From Arthrobacter sp. NtRootA1 (GTDB taxonomy: Bacteria; Actinomycetota; Actinomycetes; Actinomycetales; Micrococcaceae), in the NCBI RefSeq assembly GCF_019976975.1, contig NZ_AP024630.1, positions 3,720,001 to 3,784,000 on the forward strand: DNA of 64,000 nt, written 5' to 3'. This document shows positions 32,880 through 41,566 of this stretch, piece after piece. Both the position numbers and the translations under genes were made by a program. Numbering within the stretch: the stretch's first letter is position 1; every line of letters starts with the position of its first letter. A model generated the notes under the pieces. That model was not told where the DNA came from and did no database searches. It was given only the letters and a program-made list of their open reading frames with translations.

Positions 32880-33342
32880 CCGCATCCTCTTCCACACTCC
32901 AGAAATCCCGGGCAATACGGGCAACGCTATTCGTTTGGCCGCCATCACCGGCGCCGAACTCCATCTGGTGGAGCCTCTGGGCTTTGACTTTTCCGATGCC
33001 AAGCTGCGCCGGGCGGGCCTGGACTACCACGATCTCGCCGTCGTCACGGTCCATAAGGACATCAACGCGGCATGGGCAGCCCTGCAGCCTGAGCGTGTGT
33101 TTGCGTTTACGTCCGACGGCGAAACGTCCTACACGGATATCAACTACCGTGAGGGTGACGTACTGATGTTCGGCCCTGAATCTGTCGGGCTCCCGGATTG
33201 GCTGAAGAAGGATTCGCACGTCACTGCCCGGGTGCGGCTCCCGATGCGGCCTTCCCTGCGTTCACTGAACCTGGCAAACGCCGCGTCCATCGCCGTTTTC
33301 GAGGCGTGGCGCCAGAACGGATTTGCCGGCGCCAAGGTGTAG
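32875..33342 (+). CDS. trmL: tRNA (cytidine/uridine-2'-O-)-methyltransferase TrmL
   Basis: 155 residues, a minimal SPOUT methyltransferase. Motifs: ILFHTPEIPGNTGNAIRLAA (motif 1 with PEIPGNTGN), LVEPLGFDFSDAKLRRAGLD, MFGPESVGLP (motif 2) and RLPMRPSLRSLNLANAASIA (motif 3, SAM-binding trefoil knot). Methylates the ribose at position 34 of Leu tRNAs. The GTG start reading FRILFHTP is at the family's usual place. The 15-bp tandem repeat array abuts the start. Confidence 0.94.
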   Translation: MFRILFHTPEIPGNTGNAIRLAAITGAELHLVEPLGFDFSDAKLRRAGLDYHDLAVVTVHKDINAAWAALQPERVFAFTSDGETSYTDINYREGDVLMFGPESVGLPDWLKKDSHVTARVRLPMRPSLRSLNLANAASIAVFEAWRQNGFAGAKV

Positions 33343-33377
33343 CCCATCCACGGCGCCCGCAGCTGCGAATAACCTAT

Positions 33378-33394
33378 GCAGGATGAATTCCTGC
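33378..33394 (+). terminator. Small hairpin after trmL
   Basis: Inverted repeat GCAGGA-TGAAT-TCCTGC followed by TTT, 36 bases past the trmL stop. Weak (6-bp) intrinsic terminator; could equally be a regulatory site upstream of the sigK gene. Confidence 0.35.
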
Positions 33395-33518
33395 TTTGGA
33401 CATTCGATGAGGGAGCCACATGAGCGCGCTCGAGGCCAGGGTAGTGACGGCAAGCTGCACCGCCGCGCCACTCCCTCGTGCTGCCCGTTTCAAACCGCAC
33501 GACTTATGCTGGACAGTG

Positions 33519-34124
33519 ATGGACACCCCCAACAATCCCGGTCCCCCGGTCGTCGAGACTTCCGGGACCGCGAAAGACCTGAACCCGCAGCTCGCGGGAC
33601 TGCTTGAGTTGGTTGCAGCTGGCGACCAAGAGGCCTTTGCCGAGTTCTACCGATTGACGTCCAAACGCGTCTTCGGCATGGCCAGGCGCGTCCTGGTCGA
33701 TTCCGAACTGAGTGAGGATGCCACCCAGGAAGTCTTCATCCAGGTCTGGCAAGGCGCCGCAAAATTCGACCCCGCGGCCGGCAGCCCCCTGGCTTGGCTG
33801 ATGACCATCGCGCACCGCCGGGCCATCGATCGCGTCCGTGCCGTCCAGGCGGCCACAGACCGCGAAGCCCGATACGGGGCGGCGAGCCAGGAACTTGATC
33901 GCGACGTCGTGTCCGAAGAAGCCGACACAAACTTTGAGGCCGAGGCAGTCAGCCGGTGCCTGGGCACTTTGACGGACACCCAGCGCGAGTCCGTCCGCCT
34001 TGCCTATTACGGTGGGCTCACTTACCGGGAGGTCGCTGAGCACCTCGGTGCCGCAGTTCCCACCATCAAGTCCCGCATTCGCGACGGACTCCTGCGCTTG
34101 AAGACCTGCTTGGGGGTGGGCTGA
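33519..34124 (+). CDS. sigK: ECF sigma factor SigK
   Basis: 201 residues from the ATG at 33519. Region 2 is clear (LLELVAAGDQEAFAEFYRLT, ARRVLVDSELSEDATQEVFI, FDPAAGSPLAWLMTIAHRRA) and region 4 follows (LTDTQRESVRLAYYGGLTYR, EVAEHLGAAVPTIKSRIRDG), as in sigma-70 group 4 SigK-type proteins. An ATG at 33420 in frame has a good GAGGGAG ribosome-binding site and would add 33 residues (234 total); which start is used is unclear. The stop abuts the anti-sigma gene (TGAATG), so the pair is co-translated. SigK-type factors respond to redox or envelope stress via membrane-bound RskA. Confidence 0.92.
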   Translation: MDTPNNPGPPVVETSGTAKDLNPQLAGLLELVAAGDQEAFAEFYRLTSKRVFGMARRVLVDSELSEDATQEVFIQVWQGAAKFDPAAGSPLAWLMTIAHRRAIDRVRAVQAATDREARYGAASQELDRDVVSEEADTNFEAEAVSRCLGTLTDTQRESVRLAYYGGLTYREVAEHLGAAVPTIKSRIRDGLLRLKTCLGVG

Positions 34125-34955
34125 ATGAGCGAGAACAACGGTGGAGGATTTGTCCGCAGAATGTTCGCCAATGACATCGCAACCGACTTGGCCGAGGGCC
34201 GTGTCCTCGAACTCGCGGAAATCTATGCCTTGGACGCCGTCACTGAATCCGAACGGGCACTGATTGACGAATACGTCAAGGACGCTCCGGAAGGTCCAGC
34301 GTTCCAGGAGCGGGTCCGGCAGGCCCGCGAGACCCTGGTGGTGGGTTTCACTCCTGAAGAAGAACCGCCCCCTGCCGTCTTCGCCAACATTATGGACCGG
34401 ATCAACCGGGAATCTGCCATGGACTCCCCCGCCAGGACCGGCATTAATGTAGAGGCGGAGCCAATCCTCGACGAACTGGCCCGCGCCAGGACCAAGCGCG
34501 GAGAACGCCGCCTCGGGCGGGGACGCGCATGGCTGGTTGGCGCAGCGGCTGCTGCCGTCATCGCTTTGGGTGGCGTAGGTGTCGGCGTGTACGTTGCCGG
34601 CCAGAACGATCCCGTGAACCAGGTCCTGCAGGCCCAGGATGTCCAAAAGAAGACGGCCCAGGTTCCCGGCGGCGGGACGGCTACAATTTCAGCTTCCTCC
34701 ACCAAGGACTCCTTTGTGGTGCTGATGGACGGCGTAGCCCCGGCCCCCGACGGTAAGGTCTACCAGTTGTGGACGTTGCCGAAGGATGGGTCAGCCCCCG
34801 TGCCGCAGGGCACTATGGACGCCGAGACGTTGTCCAAGCCGGCAGTGGTGAAGGGATTGTCCTCAGCTTCCTCGGTGGCCATTACGGTGGAGCCCGCTGG
34901 CGGATCAAGCTCGCCCACGCAGCCGCCTGTGTTGGTGGTTCCGCTGAGCGCCTGA
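34125..34955 (+). CDS. rskA: Anti-sigma-K factor RskA
   Basis: 276 residues. An N-terminal cytoplasmic anti-sigma domain (about 20-60, AEGRVLELAEIYALDAVTES, RALIDEYVKDAPEG) lacks the zinc His/Cys ligands, as in other RskA proteins. A single transmembrane helix spans about 133-158, followed by the extracytoplasmic RskA domain (VYQLWTLPKDG, GTATISASSTKDSFVVLMDG). Regulated proteolysis would release SigK. The ATG follows the sigK stop without a gap. A strong hairpin ends the transcript and faces the convergent gluconate permease gene. Confidence 0.93.
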   Translation: MSENNGGGFVRRMFANDIATDLAEGRVLELAEIYALDAVTESERALIDEYVKDAPEGPAFQERVRQARETLVVGFTPEEEPPPAVFANIMDRINRESAMDSPARTGINVEAEPILDELARARTKRGERRLGRGRAWLVGAAAAAVIALGGVGVGVYVAGQNDPVNQVLQAQDVQKKTAQVPGGGTATISASSTKDSFVVLMDGVAPAPDGKVYQLWTLPKDGSAPVPQGTMDAETLSKPAVVKGLSSASSVAITVEPAGGSSSPTQPPVLVVPLSA

Positions 34956-34989
34956 TGTCAGCCAAGGCTGGCCCCAACGCTTAAGGCCC

Positions 34990-35027
34990 GACGGCGGCCG
35001 TCCCACCAAGGTGGGGCGGCCGCCGTC
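34990..35027. terminator. Long hairpin between rskA and gluconate permease
   Basis: Perfect 11-bp stem GACGGCGGCCG / CGGCCGCCGTC (34990-35000 with 35017-35027) with further G-T and C-G pairs inside, followed by GTTCTT. Located between two convergent genes, so it can act in both directions. Confidence 0.85.
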
Positions 35028-35052
35028 GTTCTTGCCTGCAGTTGACCGGCAG

Positions 35053-36456
35053 CTACAACACGAGCGACAACAGCATCACGAAGCCGAACCCAACCAGGGA
35101 GATCAATGTCTCCATCACAGACCAGGTCTTGAAGGTCTGCCCGACTGTTAGGCCGAACAACTCCTTGACCAGCCAGAAACCGGCATCATTCACGTGCGAA
35201 AGGAACAATGAGCCTGCACCGATCGCCAAGGCGAGCAGTGCCGCGTGGGTTGGGGTCAAGCTGCTGGCCAGGGGCGCGACAATGCCGGCGGCAGTCACGG
35301 TTGCAACAGTTGCCGAGCCTGTGGCGAGCCGGAGAGCCACCGCCACAATAAAGCCCAGCACGAGGACGGACATGTTGGCCCCTTCCGCCCACTTCTTGAC
35401 GGCGTCGCCCACGCCGGCACCAATCAATGTCTGCTTGAACCCACCGCCAGCTCCAACAATCAGAAGGATTGCTGCGATCGGGCCCAGGCTGTCGCCCAGC
35501 TTGGCAGTGATCTTGCTGCCGGTGAATCCCACTGCATACCCGAAGCTCACAATGGCAGCGAGTACGGCCAGTGTCATGGCCACCAGGGGCTGGCCCACGA
35601 AATCGAAGAAGATCCTGATCATCGGAGCGGTTGCGGCGTCCGGCCAGATGATGTCACCCAAAGCCTTTAGCAGCATGAGGACTACCGGGAAAATAATGGT
35701 CAGCAGCGTCACCAGGAACGAGGGCTGGCGCTTGACGTCGCTGAGGTCAGCGCGGTGCTGGGTGTCGATGCCACCCGCCACGGCGGGAGCGTCCACCGGA
35801 ACCCACCGCGCAGCCAGCCGCGAGAAAAGCGGTCCACAAATGATGACCGTGGGAATGGCCACGAGAATGCCCAGGCCCAGTGTTGTTCCCAATTCGGCTT
35901 TCACAGCGCTGATGGCAATCAGCGGCCCCGGGTGCGGGGGCACCAAGCCATGGAGCACTGAAAGGCCCGCCAAAGCCGGGATTGCGATGCGCATGAGCTT
36001 CATCCCGGATCTCTGCGTCACGAGGACAATCACGGGAAGCAGGAGCACAAGACCGATCTCGAAGAACATCGGCAGGCCAATGATCACTGCCACGAGCGTG
36101 ATCATCCAGACGATCTTGTTGCCGGTGGCTTTGGCCAACAAGGTGTCCACTACCCGGTTGGCTCCACCGGAGTCCGCAAGCAACTTGCCAAGCATTGCGC
36201 CCAAGGCAATCAGCAGGCCGACTTCCTTGAGGACGCCGCCAACTCCGTCCTCAAAGTTGGTAATGACCTTGCCCAGTTCCACGCCCGAGGCGAGGCCGAC
36301 AAACGCCGAGCCCAGCACCAGCGCCAGGAATGGGTGGAGTTTCAGCTTTGCGATCAGAACCACGATCAGGGCAATGCCCACGGCTGCCACCACAAGAAGC
36401 TGGGTGTCGTGCCCGGTCCACTCCTGTACCTGCGTGGCAGTTTCCACGGCGATCAC
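35053..36456 (-). CDS. Gluconate permease (GntP family)
   Basis: 467 residues with about 12-14 transmembrane helices. Family features: VAAVGIALIVVLIAKLKLHP near the N-terminus, FLALVLGSAFVGLASG, ESGLPMF-like IIGLPMFFEIGLVLLLPVIV, and GLVPPHPGPLIAISAVKAEL with HPGP. Proton symporter for gluconate or related sugar acids; the coupled kinase upstream supports gluconate. Start GTG overlaps the gntK stop by 4 nt (GTGA). Confidence 0.95.
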   Translation of the reverse strand: MIAVETATQVQEWTGHDTQLLVVAAVGIALIVVLIAKLKLHPFLALVLGSAFVGLASGVELGKVITNFEDGVGGVLKEVGLLIALGAMLGKLLADSGGANRVVDTLLAKATGNKIVWMITLVAVIIGLPMFFEIGLVLLLPVIVLVTQRSGMKLMRIAIPALAGLSVLHGLVPPHPGPLIAISAVKAELGTTLGLGILVAIPTVIICGPLFSRLAARWVPVDAPAVAGGIDTQHRADLSDVKRQPSFLVTLLTIIFPVVLMLLKALGDIIWPDAATAPMIRIFFDFVGQPLVAMTLAVLAAIVSFGYAVGFTGSKITAKLGDSLGPIAAILLIVGAGGGFKQTLIGAGVGDAVKKWAEGANMSVLVLGFIVAVALRLATGSATVATVTAAGIVAPLASSLTPTHAALLALAIGAGSLFLSHVNDAGFWLVKELFGLTVGQTFKTWSVMETLISLVGFGFVMLLSLVL

Positions 36457-36998
36457 GTGGCGCTCGCTTCGGAACCTGCACCCACGGGGCGCAAGCCGAG
36501 CCGCTCGATGACTTCGTCCGCTTCCTCAGCGGGCGATGCTGAAACACACAGCGAGATATAGTTCTCGTCTTCCGTGGGTTCCTCGAGTGCTTCAAACTGG
36601 GACTCCAGGAGCGACGGCGGCATGAAGTGGCCGTGCCGCGACGCGAGCCGGTCCGAGATCTTGTCTTTGCTCCCTTGCAGGAAAACGAAGACAACCCCTT
36701 CGCCCCGGAGTACGTCGCGGTACTTCTTCTTCAATGCCGAGCACGTGATGATGGCCGGCGTACCGGCATCGGTGTGTTCCCGGATCCAGTCGGCAATGAT
36801 GCCAAGCCAAGGCCACCGGTCCTCATCGCTGAGTGCCTGGCCCGAGTGCATCTTGGCCACATTCGCTTCCGGATGGAGGTCGTCGCCTTCGGCGAGATCC
36901 CATCCAAGCTTTCCGGCCAGTACGCCGGCTACTGTCGACTTGCCCGAACCGGAGACTCCCATAATCACCAGTACGGGTTGCTGTGCAGTCTTCGCCAT
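36453..36998 (-). CDS. gntK: Gluconokinase
   Basis: 181 residues. Walker A GVSGSGKST at 14-22, then GWDLAEGDDLHPEANVAKMH, GQALSDEDRWPWL, TCSALKKKYRDVLR and VFLQGSKDKISDRLASRHGH, the shikimate-kinase-like gluconokinase pattern. Makes 6-phosphogluconate from gluconate and ATP for entry into the pentose phosphate pathway. The ATG at 36998 has a strong GAGGAAGG ribosome-binding site. The permease is translationally coupled downstream. The only upstream sequence of note is the inverted repeat at 37047. Confidence 0.96.
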   Translation of the reverse strand: MAKTAQQPVLVIMGVSGSGKSTVAGVLAGKLGWDLAEGDDLHPEANVAKMHSGQALSDEDRWPWLGIIADWIREHTDAGTPAIITCSALKKKYRDVLRGEGVVFVFLQGSKDKISDRLASRHGHFMPPSLLESQFEALEEPTEDENYISLCVSASPAEEADEVIERLGLRPVGAGSEASAT

Positions 36999-37046
36999 CA
37001 AAGTCTGCCTTCCTCGAATAAATATGATTTAACCGAGGTCCAGCAT

Positions 37047-37062
37047 ATGACACGGGTTACAT
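37047..37062. promoter_or_regulatory. Candidate gluconate operator upstream of gntK
   Basis: ATGACACGGGTTACAT: the outer ATG/CAT and inner AC/GT are symmetric, and 12 of 16 bases match the ATGTTACCGGTAACAT-type operator recalled for E. coli GntR, a LacI-family regulator. It is 48 bp from the gntK start on the minus strand. No LacI-family or GntR gene is adjacent. Family of the binder is inferred. Confidence 0.45.
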
Positions 37063-37072
37063 ATCGGCAATG

Positions 37073-37852
37073 TCAGAAGCCGGCGATAGTACTGGATCCG
37101 TTGACGGACACCACGTGGAAACTCTCAGCACTGGTCCCGGCAGGAAGCCCTGCACGCGCACCATTGGCCATCAACATGCCACGGACCACGCGCTCCATCC
37201 CCTCTATGTCCGGGTGCTGGCTCGCGTGGATGCGGATCGCATCGAGCTTGGCATCAACATGCTTGGTGACGTCCACGAAATGGTTCTCACGGTCCGCTGG
37301 ACTGGAGATAAACCAGAGCCAGGGCAGTTTGTAGGCCGCGAGTCCGGCCTCAGCCAACTCAGGGTACGCAAAGGGATTCTCCACAGCGGGATATACCGCC
37401 CTGGTCACGGCTTCCCCGGCTGCGAGGTGGTCGGGGTGGCTCTTCTGAAGGCGGTCCCAGTTCCGTTCCGGGTGCATGGTCAACACGATGTCCGGGCGGA
37501 CTTCCCGAATGAGCTTCACAACCTGCTTGATGACGTTGTGTGTCGGCTCGAGGTAGCCGTCGTGTTCGTGCAGGTACCGGATGTCGTTGACTCCCACCAA
37601 CTCGGCTGCGCGTTGCTGTTCGGTGGCACGGAGTTCGATAATGCGTTCCCGGTCAACGGGATCAAACCCGCCGGCGTCGCCGTCAGTCATGATGCAGTAG
37701 GTGACCTGAACGCCCGCAGCAGTCCAGGCAGCTATGGTTCCTGCAGCTCCAAAGTCGATGTCGTCAGGATGGGCAGTAAAACAAAGCACCCGCTCAACAC
37801 GCTCCGTGGAGGCGTTGAACGGGCTCTTTGCTGACGGAACGCCAGAAGTCAA
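37073..37852 (-). CDS. PIG-L family N-acetylglucosamine-type deacetylase
   Basis: 259 residues. Zinc deacetylase motif TAHPDD at 26-31 (His28, Asp30, Asp31), with HPER and HPDHLAAGEA (metal His and catalytic region) downstream and GDAGG at about 58. The family includes mycothiol pathway enzymes MshB and Mca and other LmbE-like deacetylases; the substrate cannot be assigned from sequence. The start is a TTG with AAAGG upstream. It lies 5 bases after etfA on the same strand and 74 bases upstream of gntK, so it is likely the third gene of an etfB-etfA-PIG-L unit. Confidence 0.88.
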   Translation of the reverse strand: MTSGVPSAKSPFNASTERVERVLCFTAHPDDIDFGAAGTIAAWTAAGVQVTYCIMTDGDAGGFDPVDRERIIELRATEQQRAAELVGVNDIRYLHEHDGYLEPTHNVIKQVVKLIREVRPDIVLTMHPERNWDRLQKSHPDHLAAGEAVTRAVYPAVENPFAYPELAEAGLAAYKLPWLWFISSPADRENHFVDVTKHVDAKLDAIRIHASQHPDIEGMERVVRGMLMANGARAGLPAGTSAESFHVVSVNGSSTIAGF

Positions 37853-37857
37853 AGGGA

Positions 37858-38811
37858 TCAGCCTTTCCGCTTTTTGATCTCAGCTGTTGCCTGCGGCACG
37901 ACTTTGAACAGATCGCCGATGATGCCGAAGTCCGCGATCTCAAAGACAGGAGACTCTGCATCCTTGTTGATGGCCACAATGACCTTGGATGTCTGCATTC
38001 CAGCCTTTTGTTGGATTGCTCCTGAGATGCCTGCCGAAATATACAGCTGCGGAGAGACAGTCACACCGGTTTGGCCCACTTGCGCGTCGTGGCCAATCCA
38101 GCCAGCATCTGTTGCTGCACGGGAAGCGCCAACGGCAGCACCAAGAGCATCAGCGAGTTCTTCCAAGGGGCCAAAGTCGCCATCGACACCCCGCCCGCCG
38201 GCCACGACGATCCGGGCCTCGCTGAGGTCGGGCCGGCCACTGGCGGGCTTCTCCGTGCGGGAAGAGATCCGGGCCGCATTAGCTGCTGCGTCCGCAGGAA
38301 CCTCAACCTTGGCTGTCGTGGGAGCTGTGGCTGCGCCTGCAGGCTCTGTTTCGACGATGTTCGCTTTTACCGAAAAGACCGACACTGGAGTGGTGGCCTT
38401 CGCCGTGGTGTTGTACGAACCCGCGAGAACCGACTTGTGGGCGGTGCCATCCGCATCCAGACCAACGACATCCGTGATGACTCCGGCGTTCAACTTAATG
38501 CCGAGTCGTCCCGCGATCTCTTTGCCCTCGGGCGAGTTTTCGATCAGGACAGCCGTGGCGCCTGAAGCCGCCACTGCAGCCGCGAGGTAGCCGGCCTTTG
38601 GCGCAACCAGGTAGTCGTCAAGGTCCTCCACGGAGGGCTGGTAGATCGTCGCCACGCCATAGGCACCCAAGGTGGCAGCGACGTCGTCGGTTAATTCACC
38701 GTTGATCGCGACGGCGGTCTCCCCCAGCTTCCGCGCTAGGGTCAGGAGCTCCAAACTGCTCTTCTTGAGCGCGGCCCCGGGGTTATCAATGAAAACAAGT
38801 GCATTAGCCAT
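37858..38811 (-). CDS. etfA: Electron transfer flavoprotein alpha subunit
   Basis: 317 residues. N-terminal ETF fold (MANALVFIDNPG, EVTDVVGLDADGTAH-like, KVVEAT-like GAPVIVE region replaced by IVETEPAGAATAP) and the C-terminal FAD-binding domain: ARIVVAGGRGVDGDFGPLEE, GAAVGASRAATDAGW, VGQTGVTVSPQLYISAGISG and AINKDAESPVFEIADFGIIG. Together with EtfB it carries electrons from acyl-CoA dehydrogenases and related flavoenzymes to the respiratory chain. 12 bases after etfB; PIG-L gene 5 bases downstream. Confidence 0.97.
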   Translation of the reverse strand: MANALVFIDNPGAALKKSSLELLTLARKLGETAVAINGELTDDVAATLGAYGVATIYQPSVEDLDDYLVAPKAGYLAAAVAASGATAVLIENSPEGKEIAGRLGIKLNAGVITDVVGLDADGTAHKSVLAGSYNTTAKATTPVSVFSVKANIVETEPAGAATAPTTAKVEVPADAAANAARISSRTEKPASGRPDLSEARIVVAGGRGVDGDFGPLEELADALGAAVGASRAATDAGWIGHDAQVGQTGVTVSPQLYISAGISGAIQQKAGMQTSKVIVAINKDAESPVFEIADFGIIGDLFKVVPQATAEIKKRKG

Positions 38812-38823
38812 GGTTGGAGTCCT

Positions 38824-39627
38824 TTAGAGCAGCTTCTGTGCGGCCAGGAAGTCGACGAGCTTGATGCCGGCGTCGCCCTCGTCGGTGATGATCGTACCTG
38901 CGGTCCTGGGCGGGCGGGCAGCTGCAGACTCCACAACTGTCCACGAGCCTGCTTGGCCTACCTCGGAAGGATCGACACCGATATCGGCAAGCGACAACGA
39001 GGCAATCTTCTTCTTCTTGGCTGCCAGGATTCCCTTGAAATTGGGGTATCTCGGTTCATTGATCTGGTCTGTGACCGAGACGAGCGCCGGGAGCTGCGCT
39101 TCGACGGTTTCCGAGTGGGAGCCGGCATCGCGACGTGCCACGACGGTTCCGCCGTTAACCTCGAGGCTGGATGCAAACGTAAGCTGCGGGAGCGACAACC
39201 GCTCGGCCAGCTGGGCCGGGATGAGCGAGGTCTCGCCGTCCGTGGAAGCCATGCCGGTCAGGACCAGGTCCACCGGGCGTCCGTCTGCGGAGAGATGGCG
39301 GATGGTGGCTGCAAGCGCCAACGAGGTGGCAGCGGCGTCCGAACCAGCCAGCGCGTCATCGCTCAGGTGGACTCCGGAGTAGGCGCCAATCTGCAACGAC
39401 TTCTTGACTGCGTTTACCGCACCGGAGGGTCCCATGCTGAGGGCAATGACCTCGTTGCCGGCTTTGGCCCCGCCACGCTCTTCAGCCAGCTGCAGTGCTG
39501 CCTCAAGGGCGTACTCGTCAAGTTCGGACAAGATGCTCTCATCGCGGTCAGTCGTGTTGCCGGGTCCGGTGATGTGCCGGTCGAACTGCGCGTCCGGGAC
39601 GTGCTTGACCAGAACGACAATCTTCAA
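38824..39627 (-). CDS. etfB: Electron transfer flavoprotein beta subunit
   Basis: 267 residues from the TTG at 39627, giving the canonical KIVVLVKHVPDAQ start with a GGAAGAG ribosome-binding site; a GTG at 39639 is a poorer alternative. AMP-binding ETF beta domain: LSELDEYALEAALQLAEE, VIALSMGPSGAVNAVKKSLQ, DLVLTGMASTDGETSLIPAQ and LPALVSVTDQINEPRYPNFK. Binds EtfA; first gene of the operon, with a non-coding gap of about 270 bp upstream to the protease gene. Confidence 0.96.
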   Translation of the reverse strand: MKIVVLVKHVPDAQFDRHITGPGNTTDRDESILSELDEYALEAALQLAEERGGAKAGNEVIALSMGPSGAVNAVKKSLQIGAYSGVHLSDDALAGSDAAATSLALAATIRHLSADGRPVDLVLTGMASTDGETSLIPAQLAERLSLPQLTFASSLEVNGGTVVARRDAGSHSETVEAQLPALVSVTDQINEPRYPNFKGILAAKKKKIASLSLADIGVDPSEVGQAGSWTVVESAAARPPRTAGTIITDEGDAGIKLVDFLAAQKLL

Positions 39628-39827
39628 TGTCTCTTCCACTGTCTTCGAAGCAGCCTTCCATGCTTGTGGACGGCCAACCGCAGGAGCGTGGCCGTGAATT
39701 GCCCAGCGCGTGGGCTTCCCCTAGCTAAGCATATTGCCCGCAGAAACCCGCAGAAAAACGACTGTGCGTTAACGCCTGTTTCATGAGCTACGTCAACAGA
39801 GGCACAACGCCTGCGTCAACAGGAGGA

Positions 39828-39854
39828 CGGGTGACACCTGTGAGGTGGCACCCG
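39828..39854 (-). terminator. Hairpin after the HtrA-like gene
   Basis: Stem CGGGTGACACCT / AGGTGGCACCCG (39828-39839 with 39843-39854), 11 of 12 pairs. On the minus strand it lies about 42 bases past the protease stop and is followed by CCTCCTG. Probable terminator. Confidence 0.6.
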
Positions 39855-39895
39855 CCGTCGTCCGCTTTGCCAGCAGGTTCCTGCTGTTGGGGTTG

Positions 39896-41566
39896 TTACT
39901 GCTGTGCGGCGTCCAAAGTAACTTCTACTTCCTGCGGCTGGCCGTTGCGCTGAATGGTTACCTTGACCTTGGCACCGGCGGGCTGTTCGCGGACGGCCGC
40001 GGTCAATTGGTTGGGATCAGTCACCTGGTAGTCACCGAACTTGGTGACGACGTCGCCAACCTTGATGCCTGCCTTGGCCGCGGCCGAACCCGTTGTCACC
40101 GAGGCCACCTCTGCGCCAACCGAGAACCCTGAATCATTGTTCGTGGACGACTTCGATCGTACAGAGACACCAAACTGGCCATGGCTTGCCTTGCCGGTAT
40201 CGATGATTTCCTGCGCAACGCGCTTTGCGTGATTGATCGGAATGCTGAAGCCCACACCGATGTTTCCGGTGGAGGAATCCGCTGTGCCACTGCCCGCCGA
40301 AGCAATAGCCACGTTGACGCCGATGATCTCGCCCTTGCTGTTTACCAGCGCACCACCCGAATTGCCCGGGTTGATGGCTGCGTCTGTCTGGATCACGTTG
40401 ATCGAAATCGAGCCCTCATTGGCACTGGGCTGGCTCTGGCCCCCACCTGGAGGTGCAAACTGGAAGCCCTGGTCACCGCCCTGGGAATTGTCAGTGCCTT
40501 CCTTCGGGGCGGCAGAGGAAGCGACGCTAATGGTGCGGTTGAGGGTGGAGACAATACCGTCCGTGACAGTGCCCGTTAGGCCAAGCGGCGAACCAATCGC
40601 AACGGCGGTATCGCCCACGTTGATTTTCGAGGAATCCCCGAGTGTGGCCGGCACCAAACCGGACGTATCGTCCACCTTGATAACTGCGAGGTCGGAGAGC
40701 GGATCGGTTCCAACAACCTTCGCCTTGAGAACCTTTCCGTCACTTGTACGGACCTCGATGGCAGCATTGGATGTTGCACCATCCAGCGTGACGACGTGGG
40801 TGTTGGTCAGGATGTGGCCTTGGTCATCGATAATAATGCCGGACCCTGTTCCGCCCTCGTTTCCACTGGTTGCCTTGATGGTGACTACGCTCGGCGACGC
40901 CTTGGCTGCTGCTGCCGTGATGACGTTGACGTCGTCCTTGTTATTCACGATCACCGTGCTCGACTGGCCACCACTTGAGGCCGCCGGTGCCGGGTTGTCC
41001 AAAAGCGCGGTGCTGCCTGCCACCACACCGCCACCTACGAGGCCGGCGGCAAGGATGCTGGCTATGAGCGTTCCGATACCGAATGCCGGCTTGCGCTTGG
41101 TGCCAAGGGAGGACTGCTGGCCCGGAGCGCTGTGGAGGTTTGGGTTCCCTGGATTGCTGCCTCCGCCATAAAACGGCTGGTGCTGCGGGTAGTTGGGACG
41201 ATGCCCCGGGTCTTGGTGCTGGGGACCGCCGTAGTACTGCGGCTGGCCTGTGTTTCCGTGAGGCTGGCCGGTGCTTCCCTGCTGGCCGGTGCTTCCCTGG
41301 GAACCCGGGTTGCCGTCAGGGCGTGTGTTGGTGTGCAGACCTTGGTTTGCATTGGTGTGAGGTGCCGGTTGGGCCGGCGGCTGAAAGGCCGGCAGCGGAG
41401 TCGTTGCATGCGGACCGGTTCCCTGCCCGGAGTTCCAGCCAGACTGCTGCGCCTGCCGCTGCGGCTGCTGGTGGGTGGCAGCGGAGTCAGGCCTCGCAGC
41501 GGGATCCCGCGGCTCGGACGGATCACGGTTCTCTGGTGCGGTGCCCTGCGCTGGGTTCTCCGTCAT
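39896..41566 (-). CDS. HtrA/DegP-like membrane-anchored serine protease with PDZ domain
   Basis: 556 residues. A Gln/Gly/Pro-rich cytoplasmic N-terminus of about 155 residues (including short repeats GSTGQ) precedes a transmembrane helix at about 162-188. The trypsin-like domain has the complete triad: His257 in LTNTHVVT, Asp292 in SDLAVIKVD and Ser403 in NPGNSGGALV. A C-terminal PDZ domain (about 480-550, GAEVASVTTGSAAAKAGIKV) follows. Acts outside the membrane on misfolded or specific substrates, like mycobacterial HtrA and PepD. The ATG at 41566 has a strong GAAAGGAAG ribosome-binding site. Divergent from the TPM-domain/PspA genes, an envelope-stress context. Confidence 0.95.
   Translation of the reverse strand: MTENPAQGTAPENRDPSEPRDPAARPDSAATHQQPQRQAQQSGWNSGQGTGPHATTPLPAFQPPAQPAPHTNANQGLHTNTRPDGNPGSQGSTGQQGSTGQPHGNTGQPQYYGGPQHQDPGHRPNYPQHQPFYGGGSNPGNPNLHSAPGQQSSLGTKRKPAFGIGTLIASILAAGLVGGGVVAGSTALLDNPAPAASSGGQSSTVIVNNKDDVNVITAAAAKASPSVVTIKATSGNEGGTGSGIIIDDQGHILTNTHVVTLDGATSNAAIEVRTSDGKVLKAKVVGTDPLSDLAVIKVDDTSGLVPATLGDSSKINVGDTAVAIGSPLGLTGTVTDGIVSTLNRTISVASSAAPKEGTDNSQGGDQGFQFAPPGGGQSQPSANEGSISINVIQTDAAINPGNSGGALVNSKGEIIGVNVAIASAGSGTADSSTGNIGVGFSIPINHAKRVAQEIIDTGKASHGQFGVSVRSKSSTNNDSGFSVGAEVASVTTGSAAAKAGIKVGDVVTKFGDYQVTDPNQLTAAVREQPAGAKVKVTIQRNGQPQEVEVTLDAAQQ

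Noticed and set aside
35042..36511. A 489-codon plus-strand frame opposite the gluconate permease
   Set aside because: Its translation is Ser/Thr/Arg-rich noise mirrored from a hydrophobic membrane protein; the GntP family on the other strand is unambiguous.
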